DNA of 64,000 nucleotides from Gelidibacter japonicus (GTDB lineage Bacteria > Bacteroidota > Bacteroidia > Flavobacteriales > Flavobacteriaceae): NCBI RefSeq assembly GCF_010725055.1, contig NZ_BJKB01000008.1, positions 62,001-126,000 on the forward strand, in the 5' to 3' direction. The position numbers and the translations under genes were made by a program. This document shows, one piece after another, positions 1 to 9,047 of the stretch. The notes below the pieces were generated by a model. It searched no databases and was not told where the DNA came from. It was given only the letters and a program-made list of their open reading frames with translations. How positions within the stretch are numbered: the first letter of the stretch is position 1; each line of letters opens with the position of its first letter.

Positions 1-285
1 AAGTCTAAAACCAAATTACCAACTGGTAAAGTTGCTATAGAAGTGGTTTCTAGATTGGCCTCTCCTCAACGTGGATCGGCGCTAAACGTCTCATTGAAAG
101 TTAATGGGAAAGAAGTGGCTAATGGTCAAGTGCCAATAACAGCAGCATTCGCATTTACAGCAAATGATTGTTTAGATTTTGGAATTGACTTGGGCTCACC
201 TGTATCTATAGATTATTATGATAAAGCGCCATTTAAGTATAATGGAACCTTAGGTACTTCAAAGGTTTGGTATCCTAAAAAATAG
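1..285 (+). CDS. Arylsulfatase, C-terminal end (partial)
   Basis: The frame is open to the left edge, so only the last 94 codons of a larger gene are present. The residues resemble the conserved C-terminal beta-sandwich of bacterial arylsulfatases: a stretch around LASPQRG, then LKVNGKEVANGQVP, then FTANDCLDFGIDLGSPVS and a final strand ending in KVWYPKK. In this family the C-terminal domain packs against the alkaline-phosphatase-like catalytic domain, which lies outside the window. Sulfatases of marine Flavobacteriaceae usually act on sulfated polysaccharides or aryl sulfates in the periplasm. The catalytic Cys/Ser motif and signal peptide cannot be seen, so substrate and localisation are unassigned. 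A strong terminator follows the stop codon. Confidence 0.8.
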   Translation, partial: KSKTKLPTGKVAIEVVSRLASPQRGSALNVSLKVNGKEVANGQVPITAAFAFTANDCLDFGIDLGSPVSIDYYDKAPFKYNGTLGTSKVWYPKK

Positions 286-303
286 AAGAATCTTTAAATA
301 AGA

Positions 304-346
304 TAAACGTTCACCTCAATAATCAGGGGTGACCGTTTATATTTTT
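304..346 (+). terminator. Rho-independent terminator after the sulfatase gene
   Basis: The arms TAAACGTTCACC and GGTGACCGTTTA (304-315 and 328-339) pair with one mismatch around a 12-nt loop and are followed by a T-rich tract (ATTTTT). It sits 19 bp after the sulfatase stop codon. Confidence 0.8.
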
Positions 347-460
347 AAACCTATCATATAACTAGTTTACTTTAAAGAGATGCGTATTCTGAAAAATTGT
401 TGTAACAATAGGTTCAGCAAAGAAGACACCAATTCTGACAACGAATGGGTAATTAAAAGG

Positions 461-2116
461 TTAATTAATATTAACCCCCGCTTTTTTGGCTCCCTGAATA
501 ATTTCTTCAATTATAACTTTATCAAGTAGAAAGGTGCTAAGCGTAGCCTCCAGATTATTCATAATTTGTGAAAAATTTTCGTTTATTCTTTGTACACTTA
601 GTTGGGCTTCCAATAACAATCCCAATTGTCCCATTGCCGCAACTTTAAGCAAAGGGTCCAAAAACACATCTTCGGAAACATCAATTTTTTGGGCGTACTT
701 CAAGGCTTCTGTATAATTACCTAAATGATAATAAACAAGGAAAAAACCCAAATAATACCACCATGGGCAATAAGGGTTTAAATCCAATGATTTATGCAAC
801 AAAAATTGAGCCCGCTTATATTCACCCAAACAGGCAAAACCAAAACCCAGTTGCCCATCCACCGAAGCTGAAGAATAACCTAATTTTATACTGTTTTCAA
901 AAGCCTTAATTGACGCTTTCTTATCTCCCAAGTAGATGTTTGCCCAACCATATATAATGTGGGCGTATTGGGAACGAGGCTCAAGTTTTATAGCTTTTTT
1001 TATTAGTTTGATGGCTTCATTTATTGGATCTTTAATATTTGGATACCCAAGTGAGTGTGTAAATAAATAAGTATCTCCCAATACTACCAGACACATGACG
1101 TTATTTGGATCCTTTTCAAGGGCCTTTTCCAATGCGTATCTACTTTTTAGACAGTCGTCCTTGCCATGGGTCATTTGGGCGTAATAGTTCCATAATAAAG
1201 CATCAAAAGATTGTATATCTTGCTTCATATCAGATTCAACCAAACCTAATGTGGTTCTAACTATAAATCCATATTGACCACTTAAAATTGAAAAAACATC
1301 ATGATCAATTTGATCCTGTATATCGATCATATCATTTTTTTCCAGATCGTGGGTGTAATTTTTTGACCAAATTTGAATGCCTTTCACAGTTTCAATCAAA
1401 GCTACATTCACTCTAATCTCCTTATTGGAACGTTTTACCGATCCGGTGATGACGTAATGAACCCCCAAGTCGGCACCTATCACGCGGATATCTTCAGAGA
1501 TACTCGCATATTTTAGAGAAGAGAAATGGGCAACCACCGCAATATCTTCTTCGGCACTAAATATTCTTGTAAGTTCTTCTCCAAAACCATCCACAAAAAA
1601 CTGATATTCATCATCCGGACATAAATTTCGAAACGGAAGAACCGCAAGCGTTAGTTTTGAACGTGAATAAACTGTAGGCGTAGGTGAAAGCTCAATCGCT
1701 TTAAGACCGTGTTTTTTTTCTGTGTCCTCCTGCTTAAAATTGGAGGATTGAACTGATTGCGACCTAAAAGCAGGTACGTAGGTGCCTTTTACCACTTCAA
1801 TTTTTACCGAATTATTTAGTCCAGGACCCTTGTAGTAATCGTTTAGCAATCGTCGGAGCCTTCCTGCATGTATTCTGACGATAGCATCTATCTGCGGATT
1901 AAAGTCATCAGCTTTCCCCAATGCACTTACGGCAATGGTATATTCCTTTAAATTTTCAGTGTCACCCTCAATGGTTTCTTCCACTATAAATTTTAAGAAA
2001 TTGGATAATACCGAAGAGCGAGAAAACATTTCACTCGACAGAATACGGTCCAATTCTTCGCGAATTTCTTCTTTCGTGAAATTTGATAATTCAGGTTTGC
2101 TTGAATCTCCTTGCAT
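461..2116 (-). CDS. TolB-like domain and TPR protein with N-terminal regulator-like domain
   Basis: A 551-residue protein with no signal peptide or membrane segment, so probably cytosolic. Three parts are visible. Residues ~10-118 form a domain with the pattern FLKFIVEETIEG...LKEYTIAV...IDAIVRIHAGRLRRLL...VKGTYVPAF, which is widespread at the N-terminus of TolB/TPR proteins in Acidobacteria and other phyla. Residues ~155-285 match the TolB-like (FlgO-type) fold, starting LTLAVLPFRNL and including a SLK/ITGSVKR strand pair. Residues ~320-530 are TPR helices with alternating small and aromatic residues. Proteins of this architecture are often annotated as signalling or adenylate-cyclase-associated, but there is no cyclase domain here. 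It is transcribed away from the 19-gene envelope island, with a 400-bp spacer between them, so a regulatory role toward that island is plausible but inferred only from position. Confidence 0.75.
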   Translation of the reverse strand: MQGDSSKPELSNFTKEEIREELDRILSSEMFSRSSVLSNFLKFIVEETIEGDTENLKEYTIAVSALGKADDFNPQIDAIVRIHAGRLRRLLNDYYKGPGLNNSVKIEVVKGTYVPAFRSQSVQSSNFKQEDTEKKHGLKAIELSPTPTVYSRSKLTLAVLPFRNLCPDDEYQFFVDGFGEELTRIFSAEEDIAVVAHFSSLKYASISEDIRVIGADLGVHYVITGSVKRSNKEIRVNVALIETVKGIQIWSKNYTHDLEKNDMIDIQDQIDHDVFSILSGQYGFIVRTTLGLVESDMKQDIQSFDALLWNYYAQMTHGKDDCLKSRYALEKALEKDPNNVMCLVVLGDTYLFTHSLGYPNIKDPINEAIKLIKKAIKLEPRSQYAHIIYGWANIYLGDKKASIKAFENSIKLGYSSASVDGQLGFGFACLGEYKRAQFLLHKSLDLNPYCPWWYYLGFFLVYYHLGNYTEALKYAQKIDVSEDVFLDPLLKVAAMGQLGLLLEAQLSVQRINENFSQIMNNLEATLSTFLLDKVIIEEIIQGAKKAGVNIN

Positions 2117-2516
2117 TTATAATAGGTAACAATTTTGAATGGCACTATTTCTTAGTGATTGCATTAAAATGGAGACCAAGATAGTTAAATTTTAGAGGGC
2201 AGTGGATTTTTTTTATTCGTAAACCACTAAATCTATGGTTCTTATCGGTACGATTTAACAAATGGATTTAACCGTTAAGTAACCGTATTACACTTACACA
2301 GCTAATCGTATCTATGTATTTTTGATAATCACTTAGCGCATTTTAACATTTGATACCATATAGGCTGGAGCTCCATTTTAAAAATTTTCAAGTGAATTTA
2401 AAGTTTTTTAAAGTCTATCCTTTTTGATGAACCAAATGTGTATCGTTTTAACAATGCGTACTACTTTTTATAATGTAAAACTTTAATTAAGGGACTATAG
2501 TCAAAAAAAAATAATC
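2117..2516. promoter_or_regulatory. Divergent intergenic region between the TolB/TPR gene and the envelope island
   Basis: Four hundred AT-rich bases with no credible ORF. A sequence matching the Bacteroidota -7 box TAnnTTTG (TATTTTTG, 2317-2324, plus strand) lies about 190 bp before the first island gene; I see no clear -33 TTG element at the expected distance. Both flanking genes must be driven from here, so operators are expected, but no convincing dyad was found. Confidence 0.35.
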
Positions 2517-3980
2517 ATGGAAAAACCAGAAAACAACTCTCAAAAAGACAAAATATCTAAGGAATTATTAGAGTCAATTGGAATGCCTGATCACGTGGAG
2601 ACCTCTATTGGCAATCTTGAATTCTTTGATGGTGTACCTACTGACGAAACCATCGCTAAGCTCTATGACAATCTTGACCGTTCGCGTGGAGTTCAAGTAT
2701 TTCTTGACAACCAAGGGGCCGCATCTCTATTTGCCATGCGTAAGGGAAATTCGGAGATTGGTGTAACTGCCAATAAAGTGAGTATTACAGAACAACTTCT
2801 AAAGGCAAATTCTCTTTACTTGACGGGCAATACGTCTACGCTTTATGCACTAACCTATCTCGATCTGGATATTGATGGGCCTCTGGTGGTTGATCTTCCA
2901 CCTGGAATGCTTGGGTTTATCGATGATGCCTGGTTTCGTTTCGTCGAAAACATGGGGCTTCCCGGACCTGACAAAGGTCAAGGAGGTAAATATTTGATGT
3001 TGCCTCCCCATTATACAGGTGATGTGCCCGATGGATATTTTGTAGTCAGGACGACAACTTTCCATAACTTGATGTTTTTGCGAGGTTCAATTGCCAAAGG
3101 TCTGGAAACAGCCGTAGAAAACATCAAATCGGGACTGAAAATTTATCCGTTATCCAAGGTATCTAATCCCCCCGCCACAGAATTCGTGAATTGGTCGCCA
3201 AGAAATTACAGCACTGTTATTACCCGAGGTTTAAACTTTTACGAGGGCCTTAATCAAGTAATACAGGAAGAGCCAATCGATGCCATCGATCCTGAAACAC
3301 GAGGCACATTGGCAGCTATTGGCATTGTAAAGGGAAAACCTTTTAAACCTGATGCCCGTATGCAAAAAATATTGATTGAAGCAGCAGATATTGGAGCGGC
3401 TACGGCACGAGCTATCACCTACCGTCCACGATTTGATGGCGTGATGATCTATCCCGATACAAATAGCGCTTGGTCTATGGGGTATGCTCATAAAAACACC
3501 TCTTTTATTACAGATGGAGCGATGAATCAGGATGCGCGTGTTTTATTTCTTTACAACGCCACTGGTGTAACCCCTGCAATGGCATTAACACGAGCAGGTG
3601 TGGGTTCAGATTATGCGATGGCACTCTTGGATGCCGATAAAAACCCTTTCGATGGATCCAAAACCTATAAGTTGCATCTACCTCCAAATGTACCCGTAAA
3701 CGATTTCTGGGCAGTAACCCTTTATGATACGCAAACACGCTCCTTATTGGAAACCAAGCAGCCATTTCCAACGGTGGGCAGTCAGGACAAGGGTATACAA
3801 AAGAATGAAGATGGATCTTACGATGTCTATTTCGCACCAGAAACGCCCACCGGGAAAGAAGGCAATTGGGTAGAAACCGTACCAGGAAAAAGTTGGTTCG
3901 TTATCTTACGAATGTATGGACCACTGGAACCTTGGATAGAGAAGGTATGGCGACCAAGTGAGGTTGAATTGGTAAAATAA
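2517..3980 (+). CDS. DUF1254/DUF1214 domain-containing protein
   Basis: A 487-residue protein with the layout of the DUF1254 (N-terminal half) plus DUF1214 (C-terminal third) family. The C-terminal region contains the family's typical stretch from YKLHLPPNVPVNDFWAVTLYD through GSYDVYFAPETP to the NWVETVPGKSWFVILRMYGP ending. There is no signal peptide (start MEKPENNSQKDK), so it is predicted to be cytosolic, whereas many relatives are exported. The biochemical function of these domains is not established. It is the first gene of the co-directional island and is followed after 72 bp by a second family member that differs strongly in sequence, so the pair is an old duplication or two independent acquisitions. 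Confidence 0.85.
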   Translation: MEKPENNSQKDKISKELLESIGMPDHVETSIGNLEFFDGVPTDETIAKLYDNLDRSRGVQVFLDNQGAASLFAMRKGNSEIGVTANKVSITEQLLKANSLYLTGNTSTLYALTYLDLDIDGPLVVDLPPGMLGFIDDAWFRFVENMGLPGPDKGQGGKYLMLPPHYTGDVPDGYFVVRTTTFHNLMFLRGSIAKGLETAVENIKSGLKIYPLSKVSNPPATEFVNWSPRNYSTVITRGLNFYEGLNQVIQEEPIDAIDPETRGTLAAIGIVKGKPFKPDARMQKILIEAADIGAATARAITYRPRFDGVMIYPDTNSAWSMGYAHKNTSFITDGAMNQDARVLFLYNATGVTPAMALTRAGVGSDYAMALLDADKNPFDGSKTYKLHLPPNVPVNDFWAVTLYDTQTRSLLETKQPFPTVGSQDKGIQKNEDGSYDVYFAPETPTGKEGNWVETVPGKSWFVILRMYGPLEPWIEKVWRPSEVELVK

Positions 3981-4052
3981 CATTTTTTGCTATTTAAGCA
4001 AGCAATCAATATTCCATAAGAGAAGAATTTATAAACTATTAAAACGAGAACT

Positions 4053-5492
4053 ATGAAAACAAATTTATTAAAAACTATTGGGGTCTTTACAATGATCACC
4101 AATTCCGAACAAAATGACAAAAAGGCTGGTAATGGGAGCAGCAAGCTTAGCCTTGGGCAGCTCAAGACCCTCGCCGAAGACGGATTTATTTTCGGCTTGC
4201 CTTTAGTGATGAATTATGCCATTATGAACGAATATGCCGTTGATACGACTTCCAATCAGTTCAAGGCACCATTTAACCATATCAAAAATGAGCCGCGTTT
4301 GTTTACCTATAAGGATTTGGCTGTTCTTAGTCCAAATAGCGATACCCCATATTCATTGGCCTGGTTGGATTTGCGCGCTGAACCTGTTGTAATTACTGTA
4401 CCAAAGGTGGATAAAGGTCGTTACTATTCCGCGCAATTGGTGGATGGCAACGTTTACAACATTGGTTACATCGGCAGCCGTGCCACTGGCAATGATGCAG
4501 GTTCTTATGCCGTTGCAGGCCCTGACTGGAAAGGCGAAAAACCAAATGACGTAGGACAGGTATTCCACTCTACTACTCCATTTTTACTGGTCGTTTTTCG
4601 TACTCAGCTTTTTGATGCTCAAGACATGCCCAATGTTATAAAGGTTCAGAATGGATATAAAATTCAAACCCTTTCTGCATTTCAAGGTACATCGGCACCA
4701 CAGTCGGCCCCAAAAATTGACTTTCTACCTGCCAAATCCTCAGGGGTTAAGGCCAATTTTTGGACCTACCTCAACGCCGCACTTAAGTATATACCAGAAT
4801 CCAATCAAGACAAGGATATACGCAACAGGCTTTCCAAGATCGGCATTGGAACAGGAAAAGAATTCGATATAAAAGATCTGTCCGCAGAACAACAACAAGC
4901 TATGTTGGATGGAATGAAAGCTGGAGACGACAAGATTAATCAATACGTGGCCAGCGGGGCAACCGACGTTAATGGTTGGCAGGTAGGTTCTTTGTGGGGC
5001 GATGTCGATTTCTATAATGGGGATTGGCTTAAACGAGCTGGAGGTGCCAAGGCTGGTATTTACGGTAATAATGCTTCCGAGGCCATGTATCTATTGGGTC
5101 GAAAGGACGCCGACGGGGGAGTTTTGGATGGTAGTAAACATAACTATACACTCACATTTCCTGCAGGTTCGCTTCCACCTGTCAATGCCTTTTGGTCGGT
5201 GACAATGTATTATGGTGATAGCCAATTCCTCGTCGAAAACCCTATCGATCGTTATCTAATTAATTCTCCTATGCTTTCAGACATGAAGAAAAACAATGAC
5301 GGTTCGTTAACGCTTTACCTTCAAAAGGATTCACCGGGCAAAGACAAAGAATCCAATTGGTTACCAGCACCTGCTGGACCCATTTATTTAGCCCTTCGTT
5401 TGTACTATCCATCGCCGGCCACGGAGGCTTCTTCCGTATTGCCTCCCGGCAAAGGTAGTTGGGGACCTCCAGGAGTTAAAGTAGCCGATTGA
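4053..5492 (+). CDS. DUF1254/DUF1214 domain-containing protein, second copy
   Basis: A 479-residue DUF1254/DUF1214 protein. The N-terminal half carries the DUF1254 hallmarks (EDGFIFGLPLVMNYAIMNEYAVD, then VLSPNSDTPYSLAWLDLRAEPVVITVP, then YYSAQLVDGNVYNIGYIGSR). The C-terminal part has the DUF1214 signature HNYTLTFPAGSLPPVNAFWSVTMY and ends in a Pro/Gly-rich tail. The start at 4053 gives a short N-terminal hydrophobic stretch (KTIGVFTMI) that is too weak for a confident signal peptide; an in-frame ATG at 4092 is the alternative. It lies 72 bp after the first DUF1254 gene and 118 bp before a DUF202 gene. Function is unknown; family members are often found beside envelope and stress genes in marine bacteria, which fits this context. 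Confidence 0.85.
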   Translation: MKTNLLKTIGVFTMITNSEQNDKKAGNGSSKLSLGQLKTLAEDGFIFGLPLVMNYAIMNEYAVDTTSNQFKAPFNHIKNEPRLFTYKDLAVLSPNSDTPYSLAWLDLRAEPVVITVPKVDKGRYYSAQLVDGNVYNIGYIGSRATGNDAGSYAVAGPDWKGEKPNDVGQVFHSTTPFLLVVFRTQLFDAQDMPNVIKVQNGYKIQTLSAFQGTSAPQSAPKIDFLPAKSSGVKANFWTYLNAALKYIPESNQDKDIRNRLSKIGIGTGKEFDIKDLSAEQQQAMLDGMKAGDDKINQYVASGATDVNGWQVGSLWGDVDFYNGDWLKRAGGAKAGIYGNNASEAMYLLGRKDADGGVLDGSKHNYTLTFPAGSLPPVNAFWSVTMYYGDSQFLVENPIDRYLINSPMLSDMKKNNDGSLTLYLQKDSPGKDKESNWLPAPAGPIYLALRLYYPSPATEASSVLPPGKGSWGPPGVKVAD

Positions 5493-5610
5493 TCTTGCGA
5501 GCCTATGGCTTATTCGATTATGGGTAAGTCGTTGGGTCAAGAAAAATGTAGTAGCCATTTGAATTACAGTTAAAACGGATTTAGAAATTTTCTAAAAGAT
5601 AACATCGAAC

Positions 5611-6006
5611 ATGGAAGTAAAAAAAGAAATACCGGAAGAACAGGCCATAAGCAGTACAGATCTTGCTTTTGAGCGGACCTTTCTTGCCGAAAACCGGACC
5701 TTAATGGCTTGGACTCGAACTGCAATAACCTTGATCTCTTTCGGATTTACTATTTATAAGTTTCTAAGTGAAGTTGTTGATAAACATCCGTCTCAAGCAA
5801 GACTATTAAGCCCGAGAACTGTGGGATTGATCTTGATAGGCATTGGCATGTTGGCTCTAATTATGGGTTTGATGGACTATAATACGATGGTAAAAAGAAT
5901 GAAAATAAATTACCCAAACATGAATCGTCCATACACCCAAATACTTGCGGTTTTGGTTTTGGTGTTTGGTCTTTTAATGTTGGTTGGAATCCTATTCAGG
6001 CAATGA
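5611..6006 (+). CDS. DUF202 (YidH-like) inner-membrane protein
   Basis: A 131-residue protein with the DUF202 signature: TDLAFERTFLAENRTLMAWTRTAITLISFGFTIYKF at residues ~17-52, then two further hydrophobic segments (LIGIGMLALIMGLMDY and ILAVLVLVFGLLMLVGIL). Three membrane helices are predicted. Family members such as E. coli YidH are small inner-membrane proteins of unknown function. Its stop overlaps the start of the next gene by 4 bp, indicating translational coupling with the DUF1622 protein. Confidence 0.88.
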   Translation: MEVKKEIPEEQAISSTDLAFERTFLAENRTLMAWTRTAITLISFGFTIYKFLSEVVDKHPSQARLLSPRTVGLILIGIGMLALIMGLMDYNTMVKRMKINYPNMNRPYTQILAVLVLVFGLLMLVGILFRQ

Positions 6007-6401
6007 TAATTAAAGTTATGGAAGATTTTGTTGCAGATATTAAATCAATATTGGATCACTGGGGAGAGTTGACAGAAGTTCTTCTGAACGCAATTTCGCT
6101 TATTACAATTGTCACTGGGTTTATTCTTTCACTTGTAAAAGCGGGTAGAATACGCAGTGGTTTAAAAAGCGGGCTTCCACTTCACACCAATTTCAGGTAT
6201 TTCTTTGGTGGATGGTTGGTGGTGGCGCTCGAAGTTCAATTGGCCGCCGACATAGTGGGAACCATTATTTCTCCCACTACAGCACATCTTATAGAACTTG
6301 GTGCCATAGCTGTGATTCGAACCTTCCTTAATTATTTCCTGAGCAAAGAACTCGCTGAAGTAAAGGAAACGGAAATAGAGTTTGAAGAACGACAATCTTG
6401 A
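6003..6401 (+). CDS. DUF1622 membrane protein
   Basis: A 132-residue membrane protein matching the DUF1622 family: an N-terminal helix (VLLNAISLITIVTGFILSLVKAG), a central FRYFFGGWLVVALEVQLAADIVGTII motif and a C-terminal IELGAIAVIRTFLNYFLSKELAE segment. The central Arg/Glu-containing helix, with charged residues inside the membrane, is characteristic of the family. Function is unknown. It overlaps the DUF202 gene by 4 bp; a start at the internal ATG (6018) would remove the overlap, but the coupled start is typical of an operon. Confidence 0.85.
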   Translation: MIIKVMEDFVADIKSILDHWGELTEVLLNAISLITIVTGFILSLVKAGRIRSGLKSGLPLHTNFRYFFGGWLVVALEVQLAADIVGTIISPTTAHLIELGAIAVIRTFLNYFLSKELAEVKETEIEFEERQS

Positions 6402-6445
6402 AAATAAGAAAAATTAAGTACCGCTAATACAATAAAAACGGAATT

Positions 6446-7312
6446 ATGTCAGGAAATTATTCAAATAAAAATCTTCAAAAGTCCTCATTCAGAAATGAGA
6501 AACTTTCCGATGTCAGTTTTTCAGGTAGCGATTTGCGTGGTGCAGATTTTAGCAATGCCGATCTATCTGGTGCAGATTTCACAAATGTGAGAACCGGTAT
6601 TACCACCCTAAATGCAGTTTTATTATTTATTGGAGCATTGATCGTGTCGCTATTTGCAGGATATCTCGCCACATTAGTGGCCAGTACTTTAAGAGGATTG
6701 TATGAATCAAATGATGCAGAAGTCAGAATAGGCGGCATTGTTGCTACCGCTTTGATCATCGTTTTTATTTTTTATGCACTTTGGAAAGGAGGAGCCAAAT
6801 CCATTTATCACCTTATTGTTCCAGCAGTAGTCCTTTCACTGATGAGTTCACTTATCATCTACCTCACCGGTTTGGGAAGTGGGATAAATATGCTCTACGT
6901 GGGACTTGCGTTTTTTATACTATTAATTATGTTTTACGTCGGCACAATCGCCCGGACTGCTGCGGGCAGTCTATCCAATATTCTTTTTTTATTGGTGGCG
7001 GTATCGGGTGGCGTAATCAGCAAACATTTGGGAGGTGGCATCGGTACGACCATACTTGCCATTGCCTGCGCATTGATTAGCAAAAGAGCATTGGCCGGCA
7101 CAACAGGGTTTGAACATTTAAAGAAGATTGCCAATTTCATTACCAAAAAATTGGGCACATCTTTTCGCAACAGCAATTTGTCCGGAGCTAATTTTTCCGG
7201 CGCAAATATCCATAACACCGATTTTAGCGGTGCGGACACGAGTTCCGTAAACTGGGAAAATTCTAAAAAGGTGCATTCTATTGAAGAATCGCCAGCACGA
7301 ATAGTCCATTAA
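6446..7312 (+). CDS. Pentapeptide-repeat multi-pass membrane protein
   Basis: A 288-residue protein with pentapeptide repeats (A/N-[D/N]-[L/F]-x-x) at both ends: residues ~8-50 (NLQKSSFRNEKLSDVSFSGSDLRGADF...) and ~240-275 (SFRNSNLSGANFSGANIHNTDF). Between them are about seven hydrophobic segments (~51-230), including LLFIGALIVSLFAGYLATLVA and MLYVGLAFFILLIMFYVG. Pentapeptide repeats form a right-handed beta-helix; here both ends probably lie on the same side of the membrane if the helix number is even, and could join into one short coil. I do not recognise a named family for this layout. It is 44 bp after DUF1622 and 11 bp before the next gene, so it is part of the same operon. Confidence 0.75.
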   Translation: MSGNYSNKNLQKSSFRNEKLSDVSFSGSDLRGADFSNADLSGADFTNVRTGITTLNAVLLFIGALIVSLFAGYLATLVASTLRGLYESNDAEVRIGGIVATALIIVFIFYALWKGGAKSIYHLIVPAVVLSLMSSLIIYLTGLGSGINMLYVGLAFFILLIMFYVGTIARTAAGSLSNILFLLVAVSGGVISKHLGGGIGTTILAIACALISKRALAGTTGFEHLKKIANFITKKLGTSFRNSNLSGANFSGANIHNTDFSGADTSSVNWENSKKVHSIEESPARIVH

Positions 7313-7323
7313 CATTCAACATT

Positions 7324-8091
7324 ATGAAAAATTATTTCAAAATATTCGTAATTCTTTTCTTCCTGTTGTCGGTTGTTGCAGTTAATGCACAACAACCTGG
7401 AAGTACAACTAATAAAAATACCGACTGGAGTTTTCTCATAGAACCTTATATGATGTTACCCAATATGAGTGGCGAAACAGGAATTGGTGAGGTTATTCCT
7501 CCAGTTGAAGTGGATGCCAACGTCGGTGATATTTTGGGGCACTTGAAAATGGGCGCCATGTTATATTTTGAAGCAACCAATGATACCTGGAGCATCAGTA
7601 CTGATTTTATCTATATGAAATTGGGACAAGACATCAAAACAGGAAGCTTTTTTACCGGTGGCGACGTAACGATGCAGGAACTGGCTTTTGAAGTAGCCGG
7701 ATTACGACAAGTAACGCCATGGTTGGATGCAGGTATTGCTTTAAGATTGGTAAGCTTGGATATGGAAATAAATACGCAAAGTATTGTCAACGAACGAAAC
7801 GCTTCTACTGATGCCACGTGGCTGGATCCAGTGATTGTAGCAAGAACGCAAGGTCAGTTTAATGATAATTGGATTTATAAGGTTCGAGGAGATTTTGGAG
7901 GTTTCGGGATTGGAACAGATTTTACCTGGCAACTTCAAGCAGATATTGGATACCAATTTTCTGAGCTCTTTTACACCACCTTGGGCTATAGAATTATTGG
8001 TATGGATTACGATATAGGCAGTGGTTCCGACCGTTTCCTTTATAATGTGGACACCTATGGTGCTGTAGTGCGTTTTGGTTTCAATTTATAG
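7324..8091 (+). CDS. Predicted outer-membrane beta-barrel protein
   Basis: A 255-residue protein with a clear signal peptide (MKNYFKIFVILFFLLSVVAVNAQ, cleaved after AQ-type site) followed by alternating amphipathic strands: DWSFLIEPYMMLPNMSG, HLKMGAMLYFEATND, WSISTDFIYMKLGQ, and a C-terminal strand ending in AVVRFGFNL with a terminal hydrophobic residue. This matches the 8-to-12-stranded barrels seen in many uncharacterised bacterial outer-membrane proteins. No specific ligand can be proposed. It starts 11 bp after the pentapeptide-repeat gene. Confidence 0.7.
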   Translation: MKNYFKIFVILFFLLSVVAVNAQQPGSTTNKNTDWSFLIEPYMMLPNMSGETGIGEVIPPVEVDANVGDILGHLKMGAMLYFEATNDTWSISTDFIYMKLGQDIKTGSFFTGGDVTMQELAFEVAGLRQVTPWLDAGIALRLVSLDMEINTQSIVNERNASTDATWLDPVIVARTQGQFNDNWIYKVRGDFGGFGIGTDFTWQLQADIGYQFSELFYTTLGYRIIGMDYDIGSGSDRFLYNVDTYGAVVRFGFNL

Positions 8092-8182
8092 TAATATCGA
8101 ACAATTTATCAATCCATGAATTTTAAAAATTAGATTCATTTCGCAATTTAACGTACAAAGAATAAATTAAAAAAACAACAAT

Positions 8183-8995
8183 ATGAAAAAGATAGCACTT
8201 TTATGCACCGCCCTATTCATTGTAAATGTGACGTTTGCACAAGATCAACCCCAAACAGACACAGCTGGAGCGGATGCCTTGGCCAAGCAATTACAAAATC
8301 CAATTTCCAGTCTTATCAGTGTTCCATTTCAGGGAAATTTTGATTTCGGATTTGGACCTGAAAATGGCAATCGATCCATTATAAATATTCAACCCGTCAT
8401 TCCTTTGAGTATCGGTGAAGATTGGAATTTAATCACTCGAATAATTCTACCAGTGGTGTCCCAATCTGATATTTATGGCAATAGTGGCAACCAGTTTGGA
8501 CTTGGAGATGTTTCCTTGAGCGGATTCTTTTCGCCTAAAGAGCCAACCTCCGGAGGGCTTATTTGGGGCGTTGGGCCTGTTCTTTCAATTCCTACTGCTA
8601 CCGATAATTTATTAGGGAGTCAAAAATTTGGTGTCGGACCAACTGCGGTTGCGCTAAAACAGGTCGGTACAATTACGGTTGGCCTGTTGGTCAATCAAGT
8701 ATGGTCTGTAGCAGGCAATGAAGACAGAGCTGATGTTAACAATACGTTTATTCAACCTTTTTTGGCGAAAAATTTTCCAGGAGGCTATGCATTAAGTCTA
8801 AATACAGAAGTGAGCCAAAACTGGGAGGCAGATGCCACATCAGGGACAGTTAATATTGGGGGATCCAAAGTAATAGCCTTAGGAAAACAACGTGCACAAA
8901 TTTCAGTCGGCCCACGAATTCCTTACGGGGGTGGCAACAATTCCGACTGGGGATTTAGAGCACAGTTTACCTTATTGTTTCCAGCTGGTAAATAA
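8183..8995 (+). CDS. Secreted transporter-like outer-membrane protein (neuromedin-U-like annotation family)
   Basis: A 270-residue protein with signal peptide (MKKIALLCTALFIVNVTFAQ). The mature part begins ADALAKQLQNPISSLISVPFQGNFDFGFGPENG and continues with NIQPVIPLSIGEDWNLITRIILPV, a pattern found in many bacterial proteins labelled transporter or neuromedin U; they are predicted 12-stranded outer-membrane barrels related to the Phenol_MetA_deg group. The C-terminus ends in the strand WGFRAQFTLLFP. The eukaryotic neuromedin name has no functional meaning here. A ligand cannot be inferred. Confidence 0.7.
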   Translation: MKKIALLCTALFIVNVTFAQDQPQTDTAGADALAKQLQNPISSLISVPFQGNFDFGFGPENGNRSIINIQPVIPLSIGEDWNLITRIILPVVSQSDIYGNSGNQFGLGDVSLSGFFSPKEPTSGGLIWGVGPVLSIPTATDNLLGSQKFGVGPTAVALKQVGTITVGLLVNQVWSVAGNEDRADVNNTFIQPFLAKNFPGGYALSLNTEVSQNWEADATSGTVNIGGSKVIALGKQRAQISVGPRIPYGGGNNSDWGFRAQFTLLFPAGK

Positions 8996-9047
8996 TCAAC
9001 ATTAATTATTAAATAATACAAACCATTAACCATTAAATCATGAAATC

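Noticed and set aside
8183-8995. Neuromedin U function
   Set aside because: The name comes from legacy annotation of bacterial proteins of this family; there is no neuropeptide relationship.
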